A stretch of 64,000 nt of DNA from G965205255 sp965205255 (GCA_965205255.1 OZ242051.1:2728001-2792000), one strand, 5' to 3'. Shown: positions 38,901 to 47,723, numbered from the stretch's first letter. The notes: generated from the sequence alone by a model not told the origin. Numbers and translations: made by a program.

Positions 38901-39171
38901 CATCACTTAACACAGGCAGGCTTGTGACGGGTGATTTGTTAAAATGTGAAAGAGGGTGAACAAAAGTATCTGCCCATGTGCCAGCTGTGTTTATATTGTT
39001 ATTAAGTACGGGTATGAATGTTCTGTTTTGTTTCAACAGGCAACTGGCTGAACAAGCATAAACTACTTGCCCAAAAGGTAGTAATATTGACAATATACAC
39101 ACCAGCGAATCTCTCCTGATGCTTTGAAAGCTGATGCTATGAGTACGGGGATTTAGCAATAATAAATTCAT
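32908..39171 (-). CDS. YD-repeat (Rhs-like) exported protein with distinct sequence; 3' end rewritten by IS982
   Basis: 2087 residues. A long N-terminal basic region then a hydrophobic segment (LVCILSILLPFGQVVYACSA) suggests a signal peptide, possibly with lipobox-like cysteines. N-terminal region FVVASTLYDQ, LGPHWTFNIGSEH is that of YD-repeat/SpvB-like shells; repeats such as TYDADGRMVS follow. The Rhs core is YQFLGGGYRAYNPMYRHFMS and NNNPIMNTDPTGHM. The ~350-residue tip has hydrophobic helices (YFITGISIPCIIISAILPVV) and a second TM-like region. The last few codons and the stop come from the IS982 terminal repeat at 32908-32926, so the native C-terminus is probably lost. The function of the tip is unknown. 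Confidence 0.85.
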   Translation of the reverse strand: MNLLLLNPRTHSISFQSIRRDSLVCILSILLPFGQVVYACSASCLLKQNRTFIPVLNNNINTAGTWADTFVHPLSHFNKSPVTSLPVLSDGSTAMPSNASNFHGGVNSSVDPRTGSASVNFVVASTLYDQGQSKRDLVLSYSGSSSSHGPDHFGLGPHWTFNIGSEHSSTSEVSGHKTTDIITSDGHSFTMESDRNTQGKTYWHPLRHKLGDVIITGQPGDWTIAMATGIREHLQYGYEDWEEGRDGHRIWFYYDRHGPLDITRRLLYICGHPLTQQQINSEKNSCATDGVYLTYQGSDITVHGQQNIVLHTTAAEGYTMIQKIFMPPLTDTDKNLQPAYIDFTYDVHGDRPWLLNSVTEPSGQISTFLYNNESDHAQQPQGLPTGFNQAHIPVVTEQIIQAPKAYQAAIPTRHIWYQYSKDSSDLHNYTGYLSGTNNEPGKDNLLDRSDDYTYTVAQDNDLTTTTTTYNKYHLPLQTTQTDDLRHSLVAKSTAVYSDWKGTTFAKLPSTYSLPEKTEKVLYSLTSLGQDKSIKAAEVLQHKKYNNNGQVIWQQDAYGRQTFTQYCPEQGDSHCPKADPNWPETTFPEKIIQLPAKYASSEKTVFNKLAPDNDPAHAIEISFNYQRIPVAPAYTSHINQYRHLLQKQWTRTKRLTQQHHYPASLQLFSQSQLNDDIGESTSQFSGDWQVSTKSLGTLTPSSVAALQIGKSLPELTPCQLSTKTKYYYNLDQKSQTYGQLAQLKITKYNQNHSYQHLIKSESFSSTSQIPEKNMVENQSITFNVTHNIDRKNQTRSVDIEVAPQQTPDNTQNVAQFIKANNSMSDENSVSLGKSVYSLLSGVKISVEDTLKTLHTDWTYDIWQRPVKEVITPTNGGEPQTILWNYIVNDNEQSVVKTLPDGSQQKIVYAGSGQDQKILSVWHRYKNQATTPVTGISNWIEDSQSTYTTADKLASKTLFHAADDNKETIGLTTKYGYDSLNRPTWQQTPDGTVNVQVRDDPNMLLIGYSVATDTTLLNEKLGPIIKVVQVNILGKPVAQYTFAMDPDIKINEAPLYTDKLKTELKSLESQLQSVSTLSPEQSYGLLPLSGENGLFSFVKDAINSKAWLSETTTKYDGIGRKIQQIQPNGAEINWKWQYGNLVATIAPNGNTIHDSFDIQGNKIARCVEPYGHSTCHLLGTRSYDNGGNLVSQSDEHGNKVFYTYDADGRMVSKTIPANGTDKSHVFTWTYNSFAKTSESIDGVIYAEYTYNPKTWQLTDSEDNISHLHYDYDSNSGLLTKVTRSSPEKFHSPAGIHYPVGTKTQVYDRFGQIISFTDLAGNVHKTTHDKYGRILQQKVTLPGQIKSTLLSSTTYDVYFNRPVEMINGIGITRHFAYNNLGQLSSTCDKQGNTVLQTLSYTSDQKTNNIITITRQEGHNSATQFYSYDKNTNNLTSMTCEATGHPGVPSTICPRDTDLSGSQLTTPPIITTQHYTFDDWNNIKTVKEQLVTIDGKSTSKTTTYTYEKQPDEHYDPHQLVAIGTQWNNNVSTFNIAPRNITYDSFGRIIKDAEGNTLQYNAFGQQTRFTNIQTGEYTSYYYDSTSHQVAEIPFDAKGKQLQQHLYMIYQGNNIVQQVQSDATGKKHVSVELAGVAHSEDGQINRWYLHNYKGSVIATFNEKNQRTSDHVYSPYGMDDNLLSQQQALQKKLHMPAQQPWWKTHQIGFDNQMTDQSTGYQFLGGGYRAYNPMYRHFMSHDSYTPFKEIDGYGFGNNNPIMNTDPTGHMANWIKYFITGISIPCIIISAILPVVAAATAGVSASAIAATTVSSVIAGAVNTASGSLEIAATARPENRTLSQLSNEFSIASGAIGLSASLTGIADIANVSVGVTTHTTLGLFRQSLKSLIITSGVTGALSSASSTSEQSINLYMNENGLNSKSFQRITKILSFVSTGFTVVSLATGMLGKLAISSRKFIEKHAVDYDVSTAGKPTRLRRIRNLISTEKFWFEEEIEAKVKRAHQLQLRLFQRMGAIHISHSSLFAGSAATGIYLANTFSSHHHPHSLDLHTAVADNVLKMEKSTIQISKIDPLKDDSSTIDQERQENALFNLSSI

Positions 39172-39876
39172 ATTGTTTTAATTAGTTAGTTAGCAACTTT
39201 TGTTATCATGTTTGTAAGGTAAACAGAAAAAACGCATGCCGTCATTGAGTAAAAATGGCTACTATGTTATTAATTTGTCAGTTTTTTTGTGTTTGTATTG
39301 TGTATTTTTTTTGGATTCCTGCTTAAAGAATTAGGACATATTTAATAAGTTTTGCTTAATTTAACCGAAGAGAAATATCGCGGCTTACCTGTGATTTGAA
39401 TGTGAGGCTAAAAATTTCGATTAGCCGAAGGGGCGGTCTCTTGGGGCTGGGTAGTCGATTTTATGAGATTTTTTTACATTAGAGATTTTCAGGAGTTATA
39501 AAAAGCAGTCATTTTTTGATTTCTCAGTTAATGTTTTTTGGAATAAAGCGATAATATGCTGAAATTTTTATTGTATTTCAATTGGTTGCAACTTTATGAA
39601 AATGCATGGTTTTTTTGAATTTTTTTGAAGAAGCTTGAAATAAAGTGCTACGGGTACAGTTTATTTAAAAACTGCCCGCCTGAGTCTGAAATATGGTATT
39701 ATGGTTAAGTTTAAATAAAAGTACGATTTGCCACTGGAAGTAGCATGTGTTTGTATAAAGGTTCTGCGAAACTGTGAAAATCAAAACTTGTTTTAAAAGT
39801 ATTTATACACAAATAATATCGGTATATCAGGCGACTGCGATGTATCCTGTTGCTTATCAAGGATTAGTATATATAT
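39172..39876. promoter_or_regulatory. Divergent leader between YD-repeat gene and gyrA
   Basis: 705 bp without a gene. It must carry the gyrA promoter; ttgaaa near 39635 followed by a T/A-rich box is one candidate, but several others are possible. A hairpin ggctaa...ttagcc lies near 39412-39432. The gyrA ribosome site aagga is at 39859-39863, 13 bases before the ATG, which is rather long. Confidence 0.4.
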
Positions 39877-42474
39877 ATGGTTGATAAAACAAACGAAATA
39901 CTGCCTGTAAACATCGAAGATGAACTTAAGCAGTCTTATCTTGATTATGCGATGAGTGTTATTGTCGGTCGGGCATTACCAGATGTGCGAGATGGTTTAA
40001 AGCCAGTTCACCGGCGTGTTTTATTTGCGATGAATGAGTTGAATAATGACTGGAACAAACCATATAAAAAGTCTGCTCGTGTTGTAGGTGATGTAATCGG
40101 TAAATATCACCCGCATGGTGATACAGCTGTATATGACACGATGGTTCGAATGGCTCAAGATTTTTCCATGCGATATATGCTTATTGATGGTCAGGGCAAC
40201 TTTGGCTCGGTGGATGGAGACTCTGCTGCAGCCATGCGCTATACCGAAGTTCGCATGGATAAAATGTCCCATATGCTTATGGCAGACCTCGATAAAGAAA
40301 CAGTTAATTTTGTTCCAAATTATGATGGAACAGAGCAAATTCCCGAGGTCATGCCGACTAGGATTCCTAATTTATTAATTAACGGTTCCTCAGGCATTGC
40401 TGTGGGTATGGCGACTAATATTCCGCCTCATAATCTAAAAGAAGTTATTAAAGGTTGTCTTGCTTTAATAGATAATCGAGCCATTAGTATTGATGAGCTA
40501 ATGGAATATATTCCTGGGCCGGATTTTCCCACGGGTGCAACCATTAATGGTCGTGCGGGTATTCTTTCAGCCTACCGTACGGGTAAAGGCCGTATTTATA
40601 TTCGTGCCAATGCTGAAGTAGTTGAAGAAAATAATCGCCAGAAAATTATAGTGACAGAGCTCCCTTACCAAGTAAATAAAGCGCGTCTGATTGAAAAAAT
40701 TGCCGAGTTGGTTAAGCATAAAAAAATTGAAGGTATCTCGGAGATTCGTGACGAATCTGATAAGGATGGTTTGCGGGTAGTTATTGAACTGCGTCGCGGG
40801 GAAGTCGGCGATGTAGTGCTTAATAACCTGTATGCACAAACGCAGCTTGAAAATGTATTTGGTATCAATATGGTGGCTTTGGTAGACGGACAGCCACAAT
40901 TATTGAATTTGAAAAAAGTTCTGGAGTCATTTGTTCGTCATCGCCAGGAAGTGGTAACACGGCGTACGGTTTTTGAGTTACGTAAAGCTCGTCAAAGAGG
41001 GTATATTCTGGAAGGGTTGGCTGTTGCGTTGTCAAATATTGACGATGTAATTCAAATTATTAAGGACTCGGCTACATCGCAAGAGGCTCAAAAAGCATTA
41101 ATAGCTAAACAGTGGGGTGCAGGTTATGTGCTTGACATGCTAGATGGTGCTGACAAAGATATTTGTCGCCCGGATGAACTTCCATCAGTTTATGGAATTC
41201 AGGGCAAAGTATATGGCTTCGCACCTGAACAGGCTAAAGCTATTCTGGAGATGAGGCTGCATCGATTAACAGGGCTGGAACACGAAAAGCTGATTACCGA
41301 ATACAGAGATATTTTGATGCGTATTGCTGAACTGGCGTTAATCCTTTCTGATCCTGAAAGATTATTGCAGGTTATTCGCACAGAGCTTAACGAAATGTAT
41401 ACTGAGTTTGGGGATGATCGTCGATCAGAAATAACCTCCTCACGCAGAGATCTTTCGGTAGAAGATCTTATCAGTGAACAGGATATGGTGGTAACCTTAT
41501 CGCATGGAGGTTATGCCAAAACTACACCGCTATCTGAATATCAGGCACAACGGCGGGGAGGGCGTGGAAAGTCCGCTACCTCACTGAAAGAAGAAGATTT
41601 TGTAGAACATATGTTAGTCGCCAGCACACATACACAAATATTGCTGTTTTCTACGAAAGGTAAAGTATATTGGATGAAAGTTTATCAAATTCCGGAGGCA
41701 GGCAGAACGTCCCGGGGTCGTCCAATTATAAACTTGCTACCTTTGGACGAAGGTGAAAAAATCACTGCTATGTTACCAGTTGAAGAATATGTGGAAGGTC
41801 ATTATATATTTATGAGCACCCGTAACGGCAGAGTGAAGAAAGTACCACTAACCCAGTTCTCCAGACCTCGCTCCATCGGGTTGATTGCTCTTGATCTCAA
41901 TGATAATGACAATTTAGTTGGTGCCGCAATTACCACAGGTTCGAATGAAGTGATGTTACTTAGCGATGCTGGCAAAGCTATTCGCTTTAAGGAAAGTGAT
42001 GTTCGGGCAATGGGTCGTCAGGCATGCGGTGTTCGTGGTATGCGTTTGCAGGAAAATCATCATGTAATTTCATTGATTATTCCTGATGATTCCGCAACTA
42101 TTATGACAGTTAGTTCCTCCGGTTATGGTAAGCGTTCACCAGTCAATGATTTCAGGCTTACCGGTCGAGGAGGACAAGGTGTTATAGCCATGCAGTGTAA
42201 TGATCGTAATGGTGACATGGTCGGTGGAGTACAGGTACAAAATGGCGAGGAAATAATGCTAATCTCCGACCGCGGAACACTTGTCCGTACACGTGTTGAT
42301 GAAGTGCGAATTATGGGGAGAAATACACAGGGTGTGCGTTTGATTCGGGTTGGTGAAAATGAAAAACTGGTGAGAGTTGACAGAATTGTTGAGCCTGAAA
42401 ATATAGAGGAGCAATTGTCTGACTCTGATGACCAGAATGAAGAGAGCGCCTGTTCGATTAGTGAAATGGAATAA
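39877..42474 (+). CDS. gyrA: DNA gyrase subunit A
   Basis: Type II topoisomerase subunit that breaks and rejoins DNA and, with GyrB, introduces negative supercoils. 865 residues, normal length. The winged-helix region holds HPHGDTAVYD (Thr83, Asp87, the usual quinolone-sensitive residues of Pseudomonas-type GyrA) and the catalytic Tyr122 in MRYTEVRM. The C-terminal beta-pinwheel has the GyrA box QRRGGRGK near residue 550. An acidic tail follows. ATG 39877 gives the family start (ILPVNIEDELKQSYLDYAMSVI). Followed 114 bp later by serC, as in Pseudomonas and relatives. Confidence 0.98.
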   Translation: MVDKTNEILPVNIEDELKQSYLDYAMSVIVGRALPDVRDGLKPVHRRVLFAMNELNNDWNKPYKKSARVVGDVIGKYHPHGDTAVYDTMVRMAQDFSMRYMLIDGQGNFGSVDGDSAAAMRYTEVRMDKMSHMLMADLDKETVNFVPNYDGTEQIPEVMPTRIPNLLINGSSGIAVGMATNIPPHNLKEVIKGCLALIDNRAISIDELMEYIPGPDFPTGATINGRAGILSAYRTGKGRIYIRANAEVVEENNRQKIIVTELPYQVNKARLIEKIAELVKHKKIEGISEIRDESDKDGLRVVIELRRGEVGDVVLNNLYAQTQLENVFGINMVALVDGQPQLLNLKKVLESFVRHRQEVVTRRTVFELRKARQRGYILEGLAVALSNIDDVIQIIKDSATSQEAQKALIAKQWGAGYVLDMLDGADKDICRPDELPSVYGIQGKVYGFAPEQAKAILEMRLHRLTGLEHEKLITEYRDILMRIAELALILSDPERLLQVIRTELNEMYTEFGDDRRSEITSSRRDLSVEDLISEQDMVVTLSHGGYAKTTPLSEYQAQRRGGRGKSATSLKEEDFVEHMLVASTHTQILLFSTKGKVYWMKVYQIPEAGRTSRGRPIINLLPLDEGEKITAMLPVEEYVEGHYIFMSTRNGRVKKVPLTQFSRPRSIGLIALDLNDNDNLVGAAITTGSNEVMLLSDAGKAIRFKESDVRAMGRQACGVRGMRLQENHHVISLIIPDDSATIMTVSSSGYGKRSPVNDFRLTGRGGQGVIAMQCNDRNGDMVGGVQVQNGEEIMLISDRGTLVRTRVDEVRIMGRNTQGVRLIRVGENEKLVRVDRIVEPENIEEQLSDSDDQNEESACSISEME

Positions 42475-42588
42475 TAGACGGTTGTAATAAAAAGCATCTG
42501 CATCAGGTGCATTTTTATACGCCAATGAATAATATACACTAACCTAACCAGTTGTAACTTATAACTATCTTTTTATTGTAGGTAATTT

Positions 42589-43674
42589 GTGTTAAAGAGG
42601 GCATATAATTTTTCAGCCGGTCCGGCAGCGCTTCCTTTAGAAGTCTTAAAGTCTGTTCAGAAAGAGTTACTTAACTGGCGGGGTCATGGTTATTCGGTGG
42701 TAGAAGCAAGCCATCGTAGCCCTGATTTTGTAGAGCTTGTTGAGCAGGCTGAATTGGATCTTCGTGATTTGATGAATATTCCAGAACATTATAAAGTCCT
42801 TTTTGTTTCGGGAGGCGCAACCCTTCAATTTGCTGCAGTGCCTTTAAACCTTGCTGGTAAAAATGCTCGTGCTGATTATTTTCATACAGGTCATTGGTCA
42901 AATAAAGCAATTAAAGAAGCGCAAAGATATTGTGATGTAAACATTGTTACCAGTAGTGCTGTTAATGCGTTTGTTGATATTCCAGATAAACAAGAGTGGT
43001 GCTTATCTGATGATTCGGCTTATGTTTTTTATACCCCAAACGAAACAGTACATGGGATTAGATTTCCAGGTGTCCCAGATACAAAAAATGTACCTTTGGT
43101 AGCAGATATGACATCCGCGTTGCTACAGGAAGAGTGTGATGTTAACCAGTTTGGAGTCATTTTTGCAGGAGTACAAAAAAATATTGCCCCTGCAGGTCTG
43201 ACTCTGGTGATCGTGCGTGAAGATCTACTGGATCAGGCAATTGATTTTTGCCCCAGTTTGTTAAATTATAGAAATATTACTGCTCATTCCTCCATGCCTA
43301 ATACACCTCCAACATTCTCGTTGTATGTTGCAGGAAAGACCTTTCAATGGTTAAAAAAGCAAGGTGGTATAAAGGAAATGGCACGTCGAAGTCAGATTAA
43401 ATCGAGTAAACTGTATCAAGTTTTGGATGAGTCGGCTTTGTATGAAAATAATGTTAAAAAACCTTACCGTTCAATCATTAATCTTCCTTTTCGGTTAAAG
43501 GATTGTGCGCTTAATGATATATTTTTATCTGAAGCAGAAAAGGAAGGTATTCGCCAGCTAAAGGGTCATAAGGTGCTGGGAGGTATGCGTGCAAGCATTT
43601 ATAATGCAGTGAGTGAAGAAGCAGTAGATTGCCTGATAGATTTTATGAAGTCGTTCGAAAAAAAATTTGGGTAA
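42589..43674 (+). CDS. serC: Phosphoserine aminotransferase
   Basis: PLP enzyme that makes 3-phosphoserine in serine synthesis and acts in pyridoxal phosphate synthesis. 361 residues. Starts at a GTG (MLKRAYNFSAGPAALP), the conserved N-terminus, with taggt upstream. Hallmarks: SHRSPDF, VSGGATLQFAAVPLNL, and the Schiff-base lysine near residue 197 in AGVQKNIAPAGLT. It ends five bases before pheA, so the two are co-transcribed. Confidence 0.96.
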   Translation: MLKRAYNFSAGPAALPLEVLKSVQKELLNWRGHGYSVVEASHRSPDFVELVEQAELDLRDLMNIPEHYKVLFVSGGATLQFAAVPLNLAGKNARADYFHTGHWSNKAIKEAQRYCDVNIVTSSAVNAFVDIPDKQEWCLSDDSAYVFYTPNETVHGIRFPGVPDTKNVPLVADMTSALLQEECDVNQFGVIFAGVQKNIAPAGLTLVIVREDLLDQAIDFCPSLLNYRNITAHSSMPNTPPTFSLYVAGKTFQWLKKQGGIKEMARRSQIKSSKLYQVLDESALYENNVKKPYRSIINLPFRLKDCALNDIFLSEAEKEGIRQLKGHKVLGGMRASIYNAVSEEAVDCLIDFMKSFEKKFG

Positions 43675-43679
43675 AATGA

Positions 43680-44795
43680 ATGACCGATAAAAAGAATGAG
43701 TTGCCAGATTTAGAGGATCTTCGAAGGAAAATTGATCATGTAGATGATCAGTTGTTAGCATTGTTTAACCTGCGGGCTACTATTGCACAACAGGTCGCAA
43801 AAGTTAAGCGCTATGAAGTTGGTGATGAGGGTGAACCATTATTTCATCGTCCTGAAAGAGAAGTGCAAATTTTACGACGGATGGTTAATGATAATGCTGG
43901 CCCTTTAAGTTCGGATGTCATTGAACATTTCTTTCAGGAAGTTATGTCTTCGTGTCTTGCTTTACAACATCCTGTTAAAGTCTCATATTTGGGGCCAGAA
44001 GGTACTTTTACACAACAAGCAACAATAAAGTATTTTGGCTCATCGGTAAATATTAATCCGTGTACTACTATTGGTGATGTCTTCAAAGAGGTTGCTGCGG
44101 GCCGGTCAAACTATGGTGTAGTTCCGGTAGAAAATTCAGCCGAAGGATTTATCAATCACACTTTGGATAATTTGTTTATTACACCTCAAAAAATATGTGG
44201 CGAAGTAGTTTTATGTATACATCATAATTTACTTGTTAAAAACGGAAATAAAGGTAAAAGAATTGAAAAGATTTATGCTCACAGCCAAGCATTAGCGCAA
44301 TGTCGTTTTTGGTTGCAAAGGAATTATCCAAATGTTTCCTGTGTTGCTACAAACAGTAATGGTGAGGCGGCACGGATCGTCAGTCAGGAACATAATTGCT
44401 GTACTGCCGCTATTGCCGGTGAGAATGCTGCGCAGTTTTATGACCTTGAGATTATTTCGAGAAAAATAGAAGATGAATCCAACAACTCTACTCGATTTTT
44501 GGTGCTAGGTAATCAGGAAGTGCTATCTACAGGCAAGGACAAAACATCAATAATTATTGTTGCACCCGATAAACCTGGAAGTTTGTACAAAATTCTGGCA
44601 CCGTTTCACTGGTATGGTATTAACCTGACGAAACTAGAAAGTCAGCCTATAAGAAAAAGCTCTTGGCGCTATGCTTTTTTTATTGATTTTGACGGTCATA
44701 AAAATAACAGTAGTTTTAAAAAAGCTTTGCAAGAGGTGCAGAAAAATTCTATGGAAATTATTATGCTGGGTTCGTATCCAAAAGTAGATCTATAA
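43680..44795 (+). CDS. pheA: Chorismate mutase / prephenate dehydratase (P-protein)
   Basis: Bifunctional enzyme converting chorismate through prephenate to phenylpyruvate. 371 residues in three parts: AroQ chorismate mutase (residues ~10-95, DLRRKIDHVDDQLLALFNLR), prephenate dehydratase (~100-285, YLGPEGTFTQQA, VPVENSAEGFINHTLD, STRF near 279) and an ACT regulatory domain. The usual phenylalanine-binding ESRP is ESQP here (LTKLESQPIRKS). In Pseudomonas the operon goes on to hisC and aroA; here transposase debris follows, so the tail of the operon has been lost or moved. Confidence 0.95.
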   Translation: MTDKKNELPDLEDLRRKIDHVDDQLLALFNLRATIAQQVAKVKRYEVGDEGEPLFHRPEREVQILRRMVNDNAGPLSSDVIEHFFQEVMSSCLALQHPVKVSYLGPEGTFTQQATIKYFGSSVNINPCTTIGDVFKEVAAGRSNYGVVPVENSAEGFINHTLDNLFITPQKICGEVVLCIHHNLLVKNGNKGKRIEKIYAHSQALAQCRFWLQRNYPNVSCVATNSNGEAARIVSQEHNCCTAAIAGENAAQFYDLEIISRKIEDESNNSTRFLVLGNQEVLSTGKDKTSIIIVAPDKPGSLYKILAPFHWYGINLTKLESQPIRKSSWRYAFFIDFDGHKNNSSFKKALQEVQKNSMEIIMLGSYPKVDL

Positions 44796-44989
44796 TCCCG
44801 ATATTATGCATTTAAATTTAAACTTGTTTTTTTCGTTTTTTCATGGGCATTCATTGCTTTCAGCAGGTCCTGAACATATTATCAAATAATACAAAAGGCT
44901 GTTTATAACAATAATAGAAAAACATGGAAGTGGCTATGTTAACCTTTATTTTTTGCGATATTTATGATTTTTCCAGACCTTTGAGCCTG

Positions 44990-45310
44990 AGTGTATAGAT
45001 TCATACTATATATACGACATTAGATACTAAAACACTAATTGAATGGTATGGGGTGCGTTCTCAAATTGAATTTGTCTTTCGTTATGCCAAGATACTGTAT
45101 TAACCCACTGTCAGTCGCTTAAAAAAGAGTCGATTCACACCCATATTAATGCATCGTTTACAGCACTTAATCTCATGAAGTTGCAAGACTAACAGACAAA
45201 AAATACGGATACCCCGACAGTAATCGGTAGTGTACAGTTTATTGTGTCTGATGTAGGAATGAATACATTGTTAAATATATGGGTTTACTTAAGTGCATAA
45301 CGGCGCGCTT
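44990..45310 (+). pseudogene. IS4-like transposase C-terminal remnant
   Basis: The pieces TKTLIEWYGVRSQIEFVFRYAK and, in another frame, SLKKESIHTHINASFTALNL are the conserved end of IS4-type transposases (Y-x2-R-x-QIE-x2-FRDAK). A frameshift near 45100 and several stops show decay. The 44796-44990 stretch before it holds no gene I can recognise. Confidence 0.6.
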
Positions 45311-45600
45311 GCTTTAATACCTGTGAGTGTCGAAACAGCACGTCCAGCGTTAACTTTTCAGCCGTCGTTAAGTACTCATGCTGTTTTTTCAGTACCCAGG
45401 TCACACTGTTGAGCTTTTCTTATTCTACGCTATCTAGCTCTGATTTAAGGTGTTTTATCTCCTTGACTCTGAGCAGGTCCTGCGGTTATCGATAGAGTTT
45501 AGGCTCATGATAACGGTCAACGACTACTGTTTGTGATCCAAAGGTAATCCTAACGTCAGAAAAATTAAATTGACGGTGCCCTTTGTATTTGATTTTAATA
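45290..45600 (-). pseudogene. ISL3-like transposase remnant
   Basis: Minus-strand translation gives FSDVRITFGSQTVVVDRYHEPKLYR, then LTTAEKLTLDVLFRHSQVLKQARRYALK, similar to the middle of ISL3 transposases. Internal stops are present. Family assignment is tentative. Confidence 0.45.
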
Positions 45601-45649
45601 TCTCATATTTATCTGGATTTATATAAGTACGGGGCTATTTCTGCGTAAA

Positions 45650-45724
45650 AGTGTCTGAAGTAATACTTTAATAGCAAGCCATAAAAGCATACTTATAACA
45701 GTAGTTAGAAATAGCTTTTGGTAT
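45650..45724. repeat. ~75-bp structured repeat at the 3' end of the peroxiredoxin gene
   Basis: Matches 62805-62877 for most of its length. It contains aaaagc...gctttt around the loop ataacagtagttag, where the other copy has aaaacc...ggtttt around the same loop. It lies just downstream of the minus-strand stop at 45730 and may act as a terminator. Confidence 0.55.
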
Positions 45725-45729
45725 AAAAT

Positions 45730-46248
45730 CTACAGTGTTTGTAATACACTTTGTGCATCTGTTGTTTTGAATTGACCTGTTTCTTCTTTTATAAAGCTGA
45801 TAATTTCTCCGTTGTCAACAATCATGACGAACCGGTCTGATCGGGTACCCATACCACGAGAGCTCAAATCCAGCGTTGCATTCAGCTGTGAAGCCAGTTC
45901 CGCAGAGTGGTCACTAAGTAGTCTTAGTTTGTCTTTTATTTTCAAAATTTGTCCCCAAGCATTTAAAACAAATGAATCATTGCTCGTAATGCACCAAATT
46001 TCATCTATCCCTTTTTTTGTAAATTGTTTGTGATATTTAATATAACCTGGCAGGTGATCATGATGACAAACAGGGGTAAAGGCTCCTATTAATCCTATGA
46101 GAATTATTTTCTTTTTATAAGCAAGATCAGATAATCTCCAGGCTTTAGGACCTTTCGGAATGCTTGGGGATGATTTGCTGATATACTCAAATACAGTTAT
46201 ATCCGGTAAACGTTGTCCGGTATTTGCAGGTTGGTCTGATAAGTTCAT
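45730..46248 (-). CDS. Peroxiredoxin, Prx5-type
   Basis: 172 residues. Reduces peroxides by a cysteine thiol, probably with glutaredoxin or thioredoxin as partner. GAFTPVCHHDHLPGYIKYH carries the peroxidatic Cys61, and DEIWCITSNDSFVLNAWG, SSRGMGTRSDRFVMIVDNG are Prx5 hallmarks. A second cysteine at CITSND occupies the position seen in atypical two-Cys members. N-terminal ~10 residues are unremarkable. It stands alone on the minus strand among transposon remnants. A 75-bp structured repeat follows its stop. Confidence 0.88.
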   Translation of the reverse strand: MNLSDQPANTGQRLPDITVFEYISKSSPSIPKGPKAWRLSDLAYKKKIILIGLIGAFTPVCHHDHLPGYIKYHKQFTKKGIDEIWCITSNDSFVLNAWGQILKIKDKLRLLSDHSAELASQLNATLDLSSRGMGTRSDRFVMIVDNGEIISFIKEETGQFKTTDAQSVLQTL

Positions 46249-46532
46249 AAGCTCTCGATTTGAATTTTTTATTATCTTTTTTTTATATAACTATTTTTTA
46301 TTGAATAAATCAATAGGTTATATTCTTAAATAACATACTCGATCCCTTATAAAATTATTTCGAATTCTTTTTTAAACAGTCCTGTAACAGGTCTGTACAG
46401 ATATGCAGTGGCACTAAAGTACCACTGCCAAAGGATATTATTTTTTATGAAGTAGTGTTCTGAAGGTTACATCTGGAGTTCATCAGCTAGAGTCAATAAC
46501 TCTGTGTCTGCTCAGGGGAAAAAACAGAAGCG

Positions 46533-47440
46533 GACCCCAAAAATTGGACAGCAAGTTAAGGTCCTTTTTCCCAAGATAATATTATTCTTGGATTGAGGAA
46601 ATAACATGACTAATTCATGTCGCAATTATTAACCTGAATTGGTAGTCATTCCATTTTGTATTTAGGTCTGCGTATGTCGTATTGTTAGCAGTTTTGAATA
46701 CAAGGAAGTTGCTCGATGGTAACAACAGCCGTTATTTGCCGTAACTGCCAACAGTCTGAAGAGGTTATTAAAGCAGGTAAGTCTTCTTCGGGAAAGCAAA
46801 GGTATCGCTGTAAGAACTGTGGTCAGTATTTTCAAGTGGACTATTGCTACAATGCTTGCAAGCCGGGTACAAAAGTATCTATGGCGCTCAATGGTTCAGG
46901 CGTTAATGATACCGTGAGAGTACTGAAAGTTGGTATCAATACCGTATTGCGGACCTTAAAAAAATCTGAATCGGGCATCAGTCAATGAAGGGCTTAATAA
47001 AGAAGCCAAGGAACTTATTCTCTTTGCTGAAGCCGATGAACAGTGGAGTTATGTACAAAGCAAAAAGCAGCAGTGATGGCTATGGTATGCACTGGACAAA
47101 CTGTCCGGAAAGATTATTTCGTATGTTTTAGGTCGGCGCATAGGCAAGACATTTGGAGCGCAATTTTATAACCAAATTAGTTGACAAGCTGAGAGTATTA
47201 AAGGTATTGAGAATGAATTGAAAACAGCGGTTGATAAATACAACACTTACCATCCTCCTTTTTGTTTGCATGGACTAACCCCAATGGAGTATATTGAGAA
47301 ACTCAAGCTAGAGGTTGCCATAAGCCTCATATGGTGTGAGCCTATAGATATCTACTTAACAAAGTGTCAAATATGTTGTAGTATGTTGCCTCGTATTCTC
47401 AGTGCAAATTGGACTAAAAAAACAGAAAAGCTAACTTGAC
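46533..47440 (+). mobile_element. IS3-family element remnant, interrupted by IS1-like sequence
   Basis: Left end cggaccccaaaaattggaca is IS3-like and is followed by an orfA-like start at 46605 (MTNSCRNY, then stop). The 3' part (47165-47360) encodes TAVDKYNTYHPPFCLHGLTP and MEYIEKLK, the conserved end of an IS3 OrfB integrase. IS1-like DNA fills the middle. All frames are broken. Confidence 0.65.
46641..47160 (+). pseudogene. IS1-family transposase remnant (insA intact-looking, insB broken)
   Basis: The ORF 46716-46988 encodes an InsA-like zinc-finger protein (CRNCQQSEEVIKAGKSSSGK, YRCKNCGQYFQVDY). It is followed by insB-like ADEQWSYVQSKKQQ, a stop, then WYALDKLSGKIISYVLGRR. ggtagtcattcca at 46641 resembles an IS1 terminal repeat. 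The right half is missing. Confidence 0.65.
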
Positions 47441-47471
47441 CTGTCAGAAAAAATTTTTATAAGCCTTTGTT

Positions 47472-47723
47472 TTGAGTAGTTTAAGTTATTATGTTTTTTC
47501 TTTAGTCGTTTTAGGTTATATCTTTTTTCCGAATTTAAACAGACAGAAAGCTTATAGAGAGTACGGAGCTATCTACACTTTATCATTTTGGTGGTTTTCA
47601 TCAGAAAATAAATTAACACAGAGCAGGAGGTTGGTTTGTCGAATGCAAATAAAAATTGCACCTGCTATCTTCTTTGTCATTGTGAAAGTTACACGTAGAG
47701 TAGCAAGACTAAACATTAGATGA
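47472..47723 (+). CDS. Small hypothetical protein, uncertain
   Basis: 83 codons from a TTG. A hydrophobic N-terminus (YYVFSLVVLGYIFF) and a second hydrophobic patch (IKIAPAIFFVIVKV) would fit a small membrane protein. I recognise no family. It sits between IS debris and aceE with no clear ribosome site; it may be chance. Confidence 0.3.
   Translation: MSSLSYYVFSLVVLGYIFFPNLNRQKAYREYGAIYTLSFWWFSSENKLTQSRRLVCRMQIKIAPAIFFVIVKVTRRVARLNIR

Noticed and set aside
42123..42539. Minus-strand ORF over the 3' end of gyrA
   Set aside because: Shadow of gyrA; it has no ribosome site and no recognisable motif.
46405..46428. gcagtgg/ccactgc hairpin as a terminator
   Set aside because: It follows no gene on either strand and its T-rich stretch starts more than ten bases away.
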